This document shows, piece after piece, positions 1 to 9,154 of a stretch of DNA of 64,000 nucleotides; within the stretch, counting starts at the first letter, position 1; each line of letters begins with the position of its first letter. The stretch is from Chitinophaga pendula (GTDB taxonomy: Bacteria; Bacteroidota; Bacteroidia; Chitinophagales; Chitinophagaceae): the NCBI RefSeq assembly GCF_020386615.1, contig NZ_CP077769.1, positions 930,001-994,000 of the forward strand, in the 5' to 3' direction. A program made the position numbers and the translations under genes. Below the pieces are notes generated by a model. That model had not been told where the DNA came from, did no database searches, and worked only from the letters and a program-made list of their open reading frames with translations.

Positions 1-1
1 C

Positions 2-457
2 CATGGTCACCAGGGTGCCTATTACAACTACGCAGAACGACAGGTGCCCGCCGTTAAACCGGAATATGGCGCATGGCCCCCCAAAGACAATGATCCCAAT
101 ACCGGTAGCGGCGGTTTTCACACTTATCGCATCGACTGGTATAAAGAACGCATCGAATTTAGCATCGATGGCCAAGTGTATCATATGCACTACTTCAATG
201 ATGGAGATGCATTCGGTCAGGCTCCCGATGGACAGGACGGACAAATAGAAAGAACCATTAATGGAAAACGGGTGCTGGCAACAGAATATTCCCACCATTT
301 CAATGAATGGAAACCATTCGAACATTCATTTTACCTGATCCTCTCCGCAGGAGTTGGCGGTAATGACAACCAAACCTACGGGGGCCGTATTACGGAGGAT
401 GCTAAATTCCCCTGCTCCGTCTTCATAGATTGGGTAAGAGTGTATAAACGGCTGTAA
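2..457 (+). CDS. Glycoside hydrolase family 16 protein, C-terminal part (cut by window edge)
   Basis: The reading frame is open from the first bases of the window, so only the last 151 residues are visible. They carry the second half of a GH16 (laminarinase/beta-glucanase-type) jelly roll: a strand pair of the form FHTYRIDWYKERIEFSIDG, a segment FYLILSAGVGGN, and the terminal strand FIDWVRVYK, which usually closes the family domain. The catalytic ExDxxE motif would lie upstream, outside the window, so substrate cannot be judged. There is no C-terminal sorting domain or carbohydrate-binding module after the catalytic fold. The family assignment is from recognisable strand motifs; activity is inferred. 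Confidence 0.8.
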   Translation, partial: HGHQGAYYNYAERQVPAVKPEYGAWPPKDNDPNTGSGGFHTYRIDWYKERIEFSIDGQVYHMHYFNDGDAFGQAPDGQDGQIERTINGKRVLATEYSHHFNEWKPFEHSFYLILSAGVGGNDNQTYGGRITEDAKFPCSVFIDWVRVYKRL

Positions 458-499
458 AGACCCGGGATTTAACTATATTGAAGCCGCTTAAAATAAAAA

Positions 500-1078
500 A
501 TGATGCACTACCTATTGAATCTATGCCTTGCACTGGTATTGTGTGTACCAGCGCTGGCCCAGAAACCGGCCAACGAACTACACTTTACCAGCAGTATCCA
601 GCAAATCATCACCGTCTATAAAGGCACCATCTTTGTCAACGGTAAAAAAGCATACCAACTGCAAAACGATATCATCAACTATAAAAGTAAACGTAACCGG
701 CTCATAGAAGATGGTAAATCCGTATTCCTCTTCCTCGAAGTCGATGCCAGTCCTAAAAAGAACCGCCTGTATGTATTCAATATCGAACATTCCCGGGCTG
801 ATTCCGTACTCAGCACCATCAGCTCTGATGTAAAAGACTGGGACCGCGACGGGCAGCTGGAATTCGGAGGAAGTGAGGTCGCGCTTCCGCATCCTTCACC
901 CGACTCTATATACTACCTGCCATCAAAATTCTATGAAATAAAAAAGGGAAAACTTACCTACGATGCAGAACTGACAGAAACGACAGACAAAAAAGTAAAT
1001 GGCGTTTTTCTCACCGAGCCGTTAGATAACAAAGGAAACTGTTGTAAAGCAATTCCTAAAGCAAAAAAGAGAAGCTAG
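500..1078 (+). CDS. Secreted hypothetical protein
   Basis: This 192-residue protein starts with a clear signal peptide (a short hydrophobic core ending ALAQ), so it is exported to the periplasm or beyond. I do not recognise the mature part. It is rich in charged and aromatic residues, ends in a basic tail (KAIPKAKKRS) and has a Cys pair near the C-terminus (GNCCKA). It begins 42 bp after the GH16 gene and is followed by a strong terminator, so the two genes may be cotranscribed. No function can be assigned. Confidence 0.65.
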   Translation: MMHYLLNLCLALVLCVPALAQKPANELHFTSSIQQIITVYKGTIFVNGKKAYQLQNDIINYKSKRNRLIEDGKSVFLFLEVDASPKKNRLYVFNIEHSRADSVLSTISSDVKDWDRDGQLEFGGSEVALPHPSPDSIYYLPSKFYEIKKGKLTYDAELTETTDKKVNGVFLTEPLDNKGNCCKAIPKAKKRS

Positions 1079-1092
1079 CTGGCATAATTAAC

Positions 1093-1138
1093 AAAAATAA
1101 AAACAGCCTGCACAATTGTGCAGGCTGTTTTTATTTTT
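1093..1138. terminator. Bidirectional intrinsic terminator
   Basis: A perfect 23-bp inverted repeat has a GC-rich core (ACAGCCTGCAC/GTGCAGGCTGT) flanked by A-runs on the left and T-runs on the right. It serves the plus-strand gene ending at 1078 and the minus-strand porin gene ending at 1153. Confidence 0.85.
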
Positions 1139-1152
1139 ATACAGATGGAAAG

Positions 1153-2502
1153 TTAGAAACGTACGATCAGATCCATAGCAGCCGTGAACTGCTCCCTGCG
1201 GGTACCATTGTCGTAAGGCGTAACATCATTTTTCCAGGCTTTCTCATAGCGGACCTCTGGTCTTATCCGCAACAGGTTACTGAAGGAGTGTATCCATCCG
1301 ATTGTATGGCTGGTATACATGGTAGCCGCACCCGTCCGGTTCCCTTGTGGGTCATTCAGCATATCATTTCTGATGGACAGATAGTCCTTTTTGTCAGATA
1401 GTTTGATCTGGAAATAATTGACCGCCCCTACCGCAGATGCCACTCCGGGAATAATATCACCTAACCCGGTGCCCATATACCATTCCTTACCCGGTCCCTC
1501 GATGGCCGTTCCACCAATAGCAGCTTCCCGCTGCCACATATAGTATACCTCCGTATTCATATGTACCCGCTCACTAAACTTATGCCCCCAGGTCGCCACT
1601 GCCATCTGCAGATTATCATGGGCATTCTTGTAGTAACCTCGCCCCAGCGAGTTAATACCTCCATACAGAGAGTTCCGGTTATTAGGCGCTACCCAACGGA
1701 CCATTGCCAGCCCATTTAAACTAGCCGACTTACTCCAGGGCGCCATATCATTACCAGCATGAGCACCGGCCATGATCGTCCAATGTGCATTCAATCTCAA
1801 AGCTGCATGTATACCGGTAAAAGTATAGGGATCTACCGTGAACATCAGCGAATGGGAATACAAGTAGTTATCCGGCGCCCACTGCGCTTCAATATCCGCA
1901 GGGGAAATAAAACGGCCTACTCGGATCAACAGCCCCTGAGCCACTTTGGGGATATAAAGCATACCATATACCTGCGTAGGATCATAACCATACAGCTGGT
2001 TGCGCCTCAGCAACTGATCGCTGACAATACCTTTGGCAATCGTATAGCGGTAGTCCGTACCAAAAATATTATCCACTACAAATCCCCAGTCCACATGATC
2101 GGTTTGTACCGTGTTAGGCTGCCGCTCTACCCGCAGTATCGCCTGATCCAACACCACACGGTTGGGTACCAGGTTATAAGAGGTAGGCGCATTTGATTGT
2201 TTAGAGGTACTGAAGTTAGCACCTATGTCTACCCACCCATAGATCTTGATCCTGCTCTTGCTGCGGTGTAATCCCAACAGCTTGGTCAGTGGATAATCTG
2301 GCGCATCCGCAGGAACACCTATAAGCGGAGTACCCACCCACTCTCCGCTGGGAAAGGGTGGAGAAGACAGAGGAGCCGGAAGGCTTCGCCCATTGGAACC
2401 GTCTACAGTAACAGCCGTACTTTTTGTCGTAGTGTCTTGCTGTGCATGTCCGTAATAGAAAAATAATGTCAGGAAAAAAAGAGTAAGTGATCCTCGCTTC
2501 AT
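1153..2502 (-). CDS. Outer-membrane beta-barrel porin, BBP2/OmpL-like (DUF1597)
   Basis: I start this gene at the ATG at 2502 because it opens a typical signal peptide (MKRGSLTLFFLTLFFYYGHAQ); the in-frame extension upstream to 2784 looks non-coding. The 449-residue product has the layout of the BBP2 putative porin family of Bacteroidota: a proline-rich linker, then many amphipathic aromatic strands such as RVGRFISPADIEAQ and RPEVRYEKAW, ending in a C-terminal Phe (DLIVRF) as expected for a barrel inserted by BAM. It probably forms a diffusion channel. The gene is divergent from the serine hydrolase at 2815, with about 310 bp between the starts. Confidence 0.8.
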   Translation of the reverse strand: MKRGSLTLFFLTLFFYYGHAQQDTTTKSTAVTVDGSNGRSLPAPLSSPPFPSGEWVGTPLIGVPADAPDYPLTKLLGLHRSKSRIKIYGWVDIGANFSTSKQSNAPTSYNLVPNRVVLDQAILRVERQPNTVQTDHVDWGFVVDNIFGTDYRYTIAKGIVSDQLLRRNQLYGYDPTQVYGMLYIPKVAQGLLIRVGRFISPADIEAQWAPDNYLYSHSLMFTVDPYTFTGIHAALRLNAHWTIMAGAHAGNDMAPWSKSASLNGLAMVRWVAPNNRNSLYGGINSLGRGYYKNAHDNLQMAVATWGHKFSERVHMNTEVYYMWQREAAIGGTAIEGPGKEWYMGTGLGDIIPGVASAVGAVNYFQIKLSDKKDYLSIRNDMLNDPQGNRTGAATMYTSHTIGWIHSFSNLLRIRPEVRYEKAWKNDVTPYDNGTRREQFTAAMDLIVRF

Positions 2503-2814
2503 ATTAAAGATGTTTTCAAAATCACGCGTGTGATGCCAATGATATGCCCGTCTTCGCCACAATGGAGATCGAATAATGAAAACTAGCCATGATACTGCAT
2601 TTAGTGTCACTAATACATTTGTAATGAAGAAAAAAATACCAGCTATACTACTCCAAAATGGAAAAACCGTGTCATTTTTGTATACATGCCAGCCGATTTG
2701 ATCCCCGATATAGGATAAATCCCCTGCTATGTATACACCAACTGCCGTTTGGTAGAAAAGACACAGTCGTCGTACCTGCCCCATTTACCTTTAACATTCA
2801 TCAAGTATTATTTA

Positions 2815-3987
2815 ATGGAACAAAACAAAATAACATGGAGATGGTTGTATCTGCCACTCGTAATGTTGCTGGCCCTGGCTTGTAAAAAGGATAAACAGGA
2901 AGAAAGTAAACCACCTGTTGAACAGCCGGGCGCAGATAAGCTGACAGACAATATAGAGGCCATTCGCGCAAGATCTTATTTCCCAGGATTGTATACCGCT
3001 GTCATTAAAGACGGAAAACTGATCTATGCCAGGTCGTTCGGGGTCGCAGATGCAACAACCAGCAGGACCTTTAATCCATCTACTATCATGCCGGTGGCTT
3101 CTATAACTAAAACCCTGGCCAGTATCGCCGTGATGAAAGGAATAGAATTGGGATACTTCAATATGGAGACCAATATTAACGATATACTGCCCTTCGCAGT
3201 GGTAAACCCTTATCATCCGGATATCCCTATCAAACTAAAACACCTGGTAACACATACCTCCAGTGTCTATGATACACTTTCAGGGGGCAATGACAACCTC
3301 GTCCTGGAAAAGACGCCCAAACAATCCTTAGGGGATTTCCTGAAAGATTATTTCGTACCAGGCAGACAACTGTATAAAAACAGCAACTTCCTGGGAACAA
3401 AACCTGGAGAGAAATTCGAATACTCCAATTATGCAACCGCACTGGCAGCTTATCTCGTAGAACTGAAGTCCGGGATATCCTACGCCAGTTTCGTAAAGAA
3501 ATATGTATTCGACCCCCTGCAACTACAGTCGGCACACTGGTTTTATGACAATACCCGTAGTGACTTATATGCTGGCCTATATCATCCTATATACCTTTGG
3601 TTGCCTGTTTATAGCCAGAGTTCTTACCCTGATGGCAGCTGGAGAATATCCGGAGAAGACATGGTAAAATACCTGCAGGAAATGATGAAAGCCTACGAAG
3701 GCAACAGCTCCCTACTGAAAAGGGAATCCTGGCAGCAGATATTTACACCCAAAGTGACAGCAGTGCCCGGTATGGATATGTGTATCTTTTGGTTCAAAAA
3801 GCAGGATGTCTATATGCATGGCGGTAACGACCCTGGCATTTGTACCAAGATCGGATTTGATGCAAAACGTCATTATGGTTGGATCATTATGACCAATACC
3901 TCCGTCAGTGCGACGGAAACTGTCACACTTCATGCAGATTTCAATAAGATCGAGAGTAGTTTGATCGACTTCGCCGACCGCCAATAG
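2815..3987 (+). CDS. Beta-lactamase-fold serine hydrolase, lipoprotein
   Basis: The product is a 390-residue class C beta-lactamase/D-Ala-D-Ala carboxypeptidase-like hydrolase. The start at 2815 gives a lipoprotein signal with lipobox Cys at residue 23 (LALAC followed by KKDK). The nucleophile motif SxxK is Ser96-Ile-Thr-Lys99 and the second motif is YSN in FEYSNYATAL. An HGG near the C-terminus (MHGGNDPG) fits the third-motif position. The substrate may be a peptide, an ester or peptidoglycan; real beta-lactamase activity is not implied. It is one of three members of this family in the window and the only one without a C-terminal TPR region. A terminator follows directly. Confidence 0.85.
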   Translation: MEQNKITWRWLYLPLVMLLALACKKDKQEESKPPVEQPGADKLTDNIEAIRARSYFPGLYTAVIKDGKLIYARSFGVADATTSRTFNPSTIMPVASITKTLASIAVMKGIELGYFNMETNINDILPFAVVNPYHPDIPIKLKHLVTHTSSVYDTLSGGNDNLVLEKTPKQSLGDFLKDYFVPGRQLYKNSNFLGTKPGEKFEYSNYATALAAYLVELKSGISYASFVKKYVFDPLQLQSAHWFYDNTRSDLYAGLYHPIYLWLPVYSQSSYPDGSWRISGEDMVKYLQEMMKAYEGNSSLLKRESWQQIFTPKVTAVPGMDMCIFWFKKQDVYMHGGNDPGICTKIGFDAKRHYGWIIMTNTSVSATETVTLHADFNKIESSLIDFADRQ

Positions 3988-3993
3988 CGAAGT

Positions 3994-4026
3994 AGAGCGA
4001 TACCATTAAGGTATCGCTCTTTTTTA
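3994..4026 (+). terminator. Intrinsic terminator after serine hydrolase
   Basis: An 11-bp perfect stem (AGAGCGATACC/GGTATCGCTCT) with a 5-nt loop is followed by a run of six T. Confidence 0.85.
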
Positions 4027-4062
4027 TACCTTGGATGCACATTAGCAATTCGGACAAAAGAA

Positions 4063-4440
4063 GTGAATAGAAAAATTATAGCAGTTTTTTTTCTGCTGGC
4101 ATGGGTATACCAGCTGTTAGACCGCTACGTATTGCTACTGGACTTCTACTTAAACCAGGACTATATAGCTAAAAATCTTTGCGTCAACCGGGCTACCCCG
4201 GAAATGCATTGTAATGGAAAATGCGCAGCTTGCGCGGAAAATAAAGGAAGAAGAAAAGAAAGAAAAAAATAACCCTGATCGTAAACAGGAAAACAAACAG
4301 GAACGTAGCTATTGCGCTCCGGCCTGTGGCCAGCAAATGAAACCCGCATTGTCCGGGCTACTGGATACCGACTACCCCACTTCCCAAATAATAGGAGGCC
4401 CCTACAGATCAGCCCTCCGGTATATTTCGCCCTCCACGCA
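4063..4440 (+). pseudogene. Frameshifted small membrane protein with CNGKC motif (TonB-receptor partner)
   Basis: From a GTG start the sequence reads as a short Bacteroidota protein often found beside TonB siderophore/metal receptors: one N-terminal hydrophobic helix, then FYLNQDYIAKNLCVNR and HCNGKC. Directly after the second Cys (about 4224) the frame breaks. The expected continuation, QLARKIKEEEKKEKNNPDRK, is present in the next frame, so one extra base explains the break. In the original frame translation stops at 4272. The C-terminal part then runs without a clear boundary into receptor remnant sequence. The family link is from memory of its gene neighbourhoods; the frame break is visible in the sequence. 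Confidence 0.7.
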
Positions 4441-4767
4441 ATGTAGTGCTCAATTATGTATATACCGACGCGGGTATCACTGATGATGCCAATAAAAATT
4501 ATATAGGCTTGTCAACCCTATACAGAGTCAGACACATCCAGAATACTTGGATGAACTACAAGCTGCCATTCAAAATAACCAGAGGTATTACAATATCCGC
4601 CGGCTACCAACTGCAGACAGGTAGGGCCGGTCGGTATCCCCAAGATGGACACCTGGGACTGGCAAACATCTTCCGCGTAGATGGTGGGATCGGTTGGACC
4701 AACGTGCATTTATCACGTACCACTGGCGCCCCGGGAATTCCGGCTGTCGGTAGGATACAGTTTCTAA
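4440..4767 (+). pseudogene. Remnant of a TonB-dependent siderophore receptor (C-terminal barrel strands)
   Basis: The frame encodes typical late barrel strands of a FhuA/FepA-like receptor: LNYVYTDAGITDD, RHIQNTWMNYKLPF, GITISAGYQLQTGRAGRYP and FRVDGGIGWTNVHLS. After about 4709 the homology stops in this frame. The receptor's expected last strand, FRLSVGYSF followed by a stop, reappears in another frame at 4738-4767. More than 600 residues of plug and early barrel are missing, so an internal deletion has fused the end of the small CNGKC gene to the receptor's tail. This is a relic, not a functional gene. Confidence 0.75.
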
Positions 4768-4818
4768 CAGAATTTTGTGTACATTGGAGTTAATCCTAAC
4801 TATAAAAAATAGATCCCT

Positions 4819-5871
4819 ATGTACCTGTCGAAAGAAATATTTCGCGATCCACATTCGTCTACCACCAGAGAACTATTTTATAACGAAAAAAAGCAGATTA
4901 TCGCCGTATTGGATTTGTTTAAAAACGAGGATAATGAAAGTGGTACGTTGAATATTTATGAATATACAGGCGAAAGTTATCGTATCCTGGCATTTCATAG
5001 CGATACAAATAGCTACAAAACATTCCTTAAACATAAACACGCTGTATTTAATCTGAAGAACTGGCATGCCATAGAAGAGGTGATGTCTACCCGGGAGTTC
5101 ACATATGAAAATGGACAATTGGTGGCAGATCATTATCATCATCATGTGTATAAGAGCAAAGAATCCCTGACTTATACCTATCAGAATGGACTGAAAATAT
5201 CAGAAACGAGAGTGAAAGACGATGGTACCGTATTGAAAAGTGTGTTTACCTACCAGGATGGAATGTTACATACCGCCATTAATCTGGCGAATGATCAGTT
5301 CATAGATATGATCATATACGTATACGGACAGCATAAGTTACTGGTAGAAGAGCAGATCATGCGCAAGTATCAGAACATACAATACCTGGCCCTGCAAAAG
5401 AAGTTTACGCGTAATAGTCAGGAAGAAATAGAAAAAACAGAATACTTCGGAAGGTATGACAACGGAATGGCTTTATACAGGATAGAGGAAATCATCCGGA
5501 AGGGGAATACGCTAACAAAACGTGATGCATTTGTGGGAAATGCTGACTTTGCAGTAGGCCATTATGACCTGGCAGCATTGCATAACAAGTTAAGAGAAGA
5601 TAACATGGATTGGGGAATAGACATATACAAAAAGGACTATTTCCAGGTCACCGGATTTGAGAAGTCTCCCTATGCTGTAGAAACATATGATCAGCAACAA
5701 CAGCTGGTTAAAGTAGATATTATACATCCGGACACCCACCAGGTACATAGCCGCATTGTTTTCCGTAATGAATATAACGAAGCATCTTTACCCGAGTTCA
5801 TTATTCGCTACAACGTAACAAATGGTAAGATGGAAGAATTGGATATCAAGAAATTTTATTACTGCGATTGA
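4819..5871 (+). CDS. Hypothetical protein with YD/MORN-like beta repeats
   Basis: This 350-residue protein has no signal peptide or membrane segment and is not a family I can name. It consists of short beta-hairpin-like units with recurring aromatic-Gly turns (FTYENGQLV, YTYQNGLKI, FTYQDGMLH, and later FRNEYNEA), resembling degenerate YD- or MORN-type repeats. It follows the decayed TonB receptor and is read in the same direction. A stem-loop lies just downstream. It is probably a cytoplasmic protein; no role is assigned. Confidence 0.6.
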   Translation: MYLSKEIFRDPHSSTTRELFYNEKKQIIAVLDLFKNEDNESGTLNIYEYTGESYRILAFHSDTNSYKTFLKHKHAVFNLKNWHAIEEVMSTREFTYENGQLVADHYHHHVYKSKESLTYTYQNGLKISETRVKDDGTVLKSVFTYQDGMLHTAINLANDQFIDMIIYVYGQHKLLVEEQIMRKYQNIQYLALQKKFTRNSQEEIEKTEYFGRYDNGMALYRIEEIIRKGNTLTKRDAFVGNADFAVGHYDLAALHNKLREDNMDWGIDIYKKDYFQVTGFEKSPYAVETYDQQQQLVKVDIIHPDTHQVHSRIVFRNEYNEASLPEFIIRYNVTNGKMEELDIKKFYYCD

Positions 5872-5894
5872 TCACCTTGTTACTTTAATATGCT

Positions 5895-5935
5895 CAGTGG
5901 ATTTCCGCCATCATAAAATTACCGGAGATCCGCTG
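5895..5935 (+). terminator. Stem-loop downstream of the 4819 gene
   Basis: A 13-bp stem (CAGTGGATTTCCG with CGGAGATCCGCTG, two G-U pairs) has a 15-nt loop. No T-run follows, so it may be a weak terminator or a 3'-end processing/stability element. The rest of 5872-6199 contains no supported gene. Confidence 0.45.
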
Positions 5936-6199
5936 GCCTACTTCCCATTCTCTCTTTAGCATAGCATACTGAAATTCGTTACCTCAGTTTGTCCGAAGTA
6001 AATGATCCTTTTGCAAATTTGTGATATAAATCATCAGCTATATATCGGGCAAGAACAACCATAACGTACTACCGGCACAGTTATGATACCCCCACGCAGT
6101 TACAATATGCTAACTATTATTTAATGATCCGTTAATAATAGGCATATAAAAATGATGTACCCTTGTTGGCTTAATACCAAAATTGCAAAACCCTTTATC

Positions 6200-8956
6200 A
6201 TGATGAGATATTTACGAAGATTTAGTTTGTTCCTGTTACTTTTGGTGGTAGCGCCCTTTACCTATGGCCAAACCCTTACTACGTTATCCGGTAAGGTGGT
6301 GAATGACGCAAATGTGCCCATTGTTAGTGTTACCGTTAGCTTGGATAATACTTCTTTAACAGCAACTACTGACGAATCAGGTGTATTCAGTTTCCAGCAG
6401 GTAGCACCCGGAAATCATACGCTTACATTCAGACATTTGGGATACAAACGGGTATCTAAAGTGATTAGCGTTACCGCCGGGGAAGCGCAGCAAGTGTCGA
6501 TCACACTGGAAACCTCCGACCAGACCCTCCGGGAGATCGTGGTAAGCACTCAGAAAAGAACCCAGAGCAGCATTGAAGTGCCTATAGCTATCAGCGCAAT
6601 TTCCGGTACCACTTTGGATCACCTGAACATCCGCCAGATGGACGAAATGGCACAATTCATACCGGGCCTTCAGGTACAGTTACAAAGCCCCAATAACCCG
6701 GGTTATGTAATACGTGGTATCACTTCTGATGAGGGGGATTCCCGCTCTCAACCACGCATCTCCATCTTCCAGGATGGTGTTTCTATCTCCCGCTCCAGGG
6801 CCTCGGTAGTAGAGCTCTTTGATATGGAAAGGGTAGAAGTGGTGAAAGGCCCTCAAGGTACACTCTTCGGCCGCGGCGCAGAGATAGGTGCCGTACACCT
6901 TATCCAGAATAAAGCACAGCACATCTTTAGCGCACAGATAACCGGCGGATATGGTACTTACAACCATCGCTTTGTGAATGGCTATATCAACACACCTATC
7001 ATTAAAGATAAATTGGCCAATCGGTTTGCCGCCAACTATGAAGCACGCGACGGATTTATAGGTAATCTCTCTGGTGGACGCTTGAACGGGAAAGGGGTAT
7101 ATGCATTCCGGAACAGTACCCGGTTAACTGCCAGCGACAGAACAACAGCCGATTTGATACTTAATTATCAATATGACGATTATCCCGGTACTAGCTTTAA
7201 GAGCCAACGATTCGCCCCTAAAGGTGGAGATACCGATCCTAATACATTCGCTGACCTCGAACAAGGTAAAAATCTCTATATCAAAAGACATGTGGGTAGT
7301 ACTACCTTGCTGATAGACCACCAGCTGAACGATCGATGGAAGCTCTCTTCGATCTCTGGATTCAGGAAGTTCGACTCCGACGAATCTTTCGATGCCGATG
7401 GTACACCTGCTCCCATCCTGTGGGTATCTGAAAAAGCCAAAGGCGACCAATATAGCCAGGAGATACGTTTTAACTACGAAGACAAAAAACGGTTCTCAGG
7501 TTTCATAGGTGCCAGCTACTTCTATGAAAACTCTTCACAAGAAGTACCGATGCGTATTAACGAACAATACCTGTACCCCGCCTATGTGGCTCCGCTACTC
7601 AGTAATCAGCTGTCAAGCCAAATTGGTGCGCTCGGAACAGGCCTCGGATTACCGGCAGCACAGATAGCCGCATTAAGACAGGCTGTTACCGGCATGTTCA
7701 CGACACAGCCGGTAGTCGTTAACGGAACACCCATGCCAGTAACCAATCTGCCTAACCTGCAGCCTTTTGCCCTCAACCTGATCAGCCAACTCGTCCCCGG
7801 CGGCTCACCTCCGGGACTCACCTGGCCGCAACTGGTGCAGTCAGGTATGATACCTGCTACCATCCCAAGACAGCTGATAGGACTGGTCAACGTACTGAAC
7901 GGTAGCCCCATCAGCAGTACACATAGCGAATCATCCACCAACTATGGTAAAAACCAGGCATTCGAGATCTATGGCGACGGAACGCTTCAGCTGACAGACC
8001 GGCTGAAATTAACCGCCGGCATCAGAGGTAGCTACGAAAAACAAAGAGCCGGTTATTATGCACCAGAACCCGCGCAACCCAGTGTATTCGGAATGATCGC
8101 TAACAATGGCTCGCATACCTTGCTCAATCCCGTATCAACAACAACTATTTATGCCACAAAAGAATATTTTTCATACGTAGGTCGCCTGGCGTTAAACTAC
8201 ATGTTCAACAAGAACAACATCTACGCGACAGTATCTAAAGGCAGAAGACCTGGGGTTATCAACATTTTCCCTGCAAAAACTACCTACCTGAAACCGGAAG
8301 AAGTATGGAGTTACGAAGCGGGTATTAAGGGTATCGTAGCCAAAGGCAAACTGAGCTATGACTTTACTGCCTACTACTATGACTGGAATAACTTCCAGAC
8401 GTTGAGCTATCAGCCCCAGCCTGGATCTATAGCCCTTCAACTGCTGGCCAGCGATGGTGGAAAAGCCCATAGCTTCGGATTAGAAGCAGCCCTGAGATAC
8501 CTGATCGTGAGAAATGTCAGCATCTTTGGTAACTACGCTTATGTCGATGGTAGGTTCAATGAATACAATAAGAATGGTGAAAAACAGGAATATGCCGGCC
8601 ACCGTTTCCGCCTTACTCCAGCACATAGTTTCGCAGTAGGAGCAGATGCCAACATCTCCTTATCATCCAAAAGTATGATCTATATACGTCCCTCTTATTC
8701 CTATAAGTCCGGCGTATACTTTGAAGATAGCAACCGTGCAGATCTGTACCAGAAAGGCTATGGATTGGCAAACTTCACTGCCGGTTACCAGTTCCGGGTA
8801 AATAACAACCGTTATGAGATCGGTGCTTATGGTCGTAATATATTCGACACAAAATATATAATAGATGCAGGAAACAGCGGTGACAATATCGGCTTCCCTA
8901 CCTATGTAGGTGGTAGCAGAAGCATCGTAGGCCTCCAACTGAAAGCAACTTTCTGA
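6200..8956 (+). CDS. TonB-dependent outer-membrane receptor
   Basis: The product is an active-transport barrel of about 918 residues. The start at 6200 (or 6203) opens a good signal peptide (RRFSLFLLLLVVAPFTYGQ). In order: a carboxypeptidase-regulatory-like domain (about residues 25-105, LSGKVVNDANVPI to VSITLE), then the plug starting LREIVVSTQKR with the typical block VEVVKGPQGTLFGRGAE. The 22-strand barrel closes with GLQLKATF and a terminal Phe. The plug resembles proteobacterial siderophore/vitamin receptors rather than SusC, and no SusD partner is adjacent, so iron chelate or another small ligand is more likely than glycan uptake. A strong terminator follows. The ligand is unknown. Confidence 0.88.
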   Translation: MMRYLRRFSLFLLLLVVAPFTYGQTLTTLSGKVVNDANVPIVSVTVSLDNTSLTATTDESGVFSFQQVAPGNHTLTFRHLGYKRVSKVISVTAGEAQQVSITLETSDQTLREIVVSTQKRTQSSIEVPIAISAISGTTLDHLNIRQMDEMAQFIPGLQVQLQSPNNPGYVIRGITSDEGDSRSQPRISIFQDGVSISRSRASVVELFDMERVEVVKGPQGTLFGRGAEIGAVHLIQNKAQHIFSAQITGGYGTYNHRFVNGYINTPIIKDKLANRFAANYEARDGFIGNLSGGRLNGKGVYAFRNSTRLTASDRTTADLILNYQYDDYPGTSFKSQRFAPKGGDTDPNTFADLEQGKNLYIKRHVGSTTLLIDHQLNDRWKLSSISGFRKFDSDESFDADGTPAPILWVSEKAKGDQYSQEIRFNYEDKKRFSGFIGASYFYENSSQEVPMRINEQYLYPAYVAPLLSNQLSSQIGALGTGLGLPAAQIAALRQAVTGMFTTQPVVVNGTPMPVTNLPNLQPFALNLISQLVPGGSPPGLTWPQLVQSGMIPATIPRQLIGLVNVLNGSPISSTHSESSTNYGKNQAFEIYGDGTLQLTDRLKLTAGIRGSYEKQRAGYYAPEPAQPSVFGMIANNGSHTLLNPVSTTTIYATKEYFSYVGRLALNYMFNKNNIYATVSKGRRPGVINIFPAKTTYLKPEEVWSYEAGIKGIVAKGKLSYDFTAYYYDWNNFQTLSYQPQPGSIALQLLASDGGKAHSFGLEAALRYLIVRNVSIFGNYAYVDGRFNEYNKNGEKQEYAGHRFRLTPAHSFAVGADANISLSSKSMIYIRPSYSYKSGVYFEDSNRADLYQKGYGLANFTAGYQFRVNNNRYEIGAYGRNIFDTKYIIDAGNSGDNIGFPTYVGGSRSIVGLQLKATF

Positions 8957-8975
8957 TAAATAAGCCAAACTGATT

Positions 8976-9020
8976 AATAAAATAAAAGACCAGCGAATTT
9001 CGCTGGTCTTTTATTTTATT
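8976..9020. terminator. Intrinsic terminator after TonB receptor
   Basis: A perfect 22-bp inverted repeat has core AAAAGACCAGCGAA/TTCGCTGGTCTTTT and A- and T-rich flanks. It can act in both directions. Confidence 0.88.
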
Positions 9021-9154
9021 GTCATATCATTGTATTGTTGATCGTTACAGCTCCACCCCGCTGTAAGTAACCCATGATTCCACGTTAATTAATAATTGTA
9101 GTATGCCCATATTGCAACCATTGTCTTTTTTATAACCAGTAAATCTAAAATTCC

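Noticed and set aside
2503..2784. In-frame N-terminal extension of the porin gene with two hydrophobic stretches
   Set aside because: The ATG at 2502 gives a clean signal peptide; the extension would bury it inside the protein, and the segment shows no family likeness.
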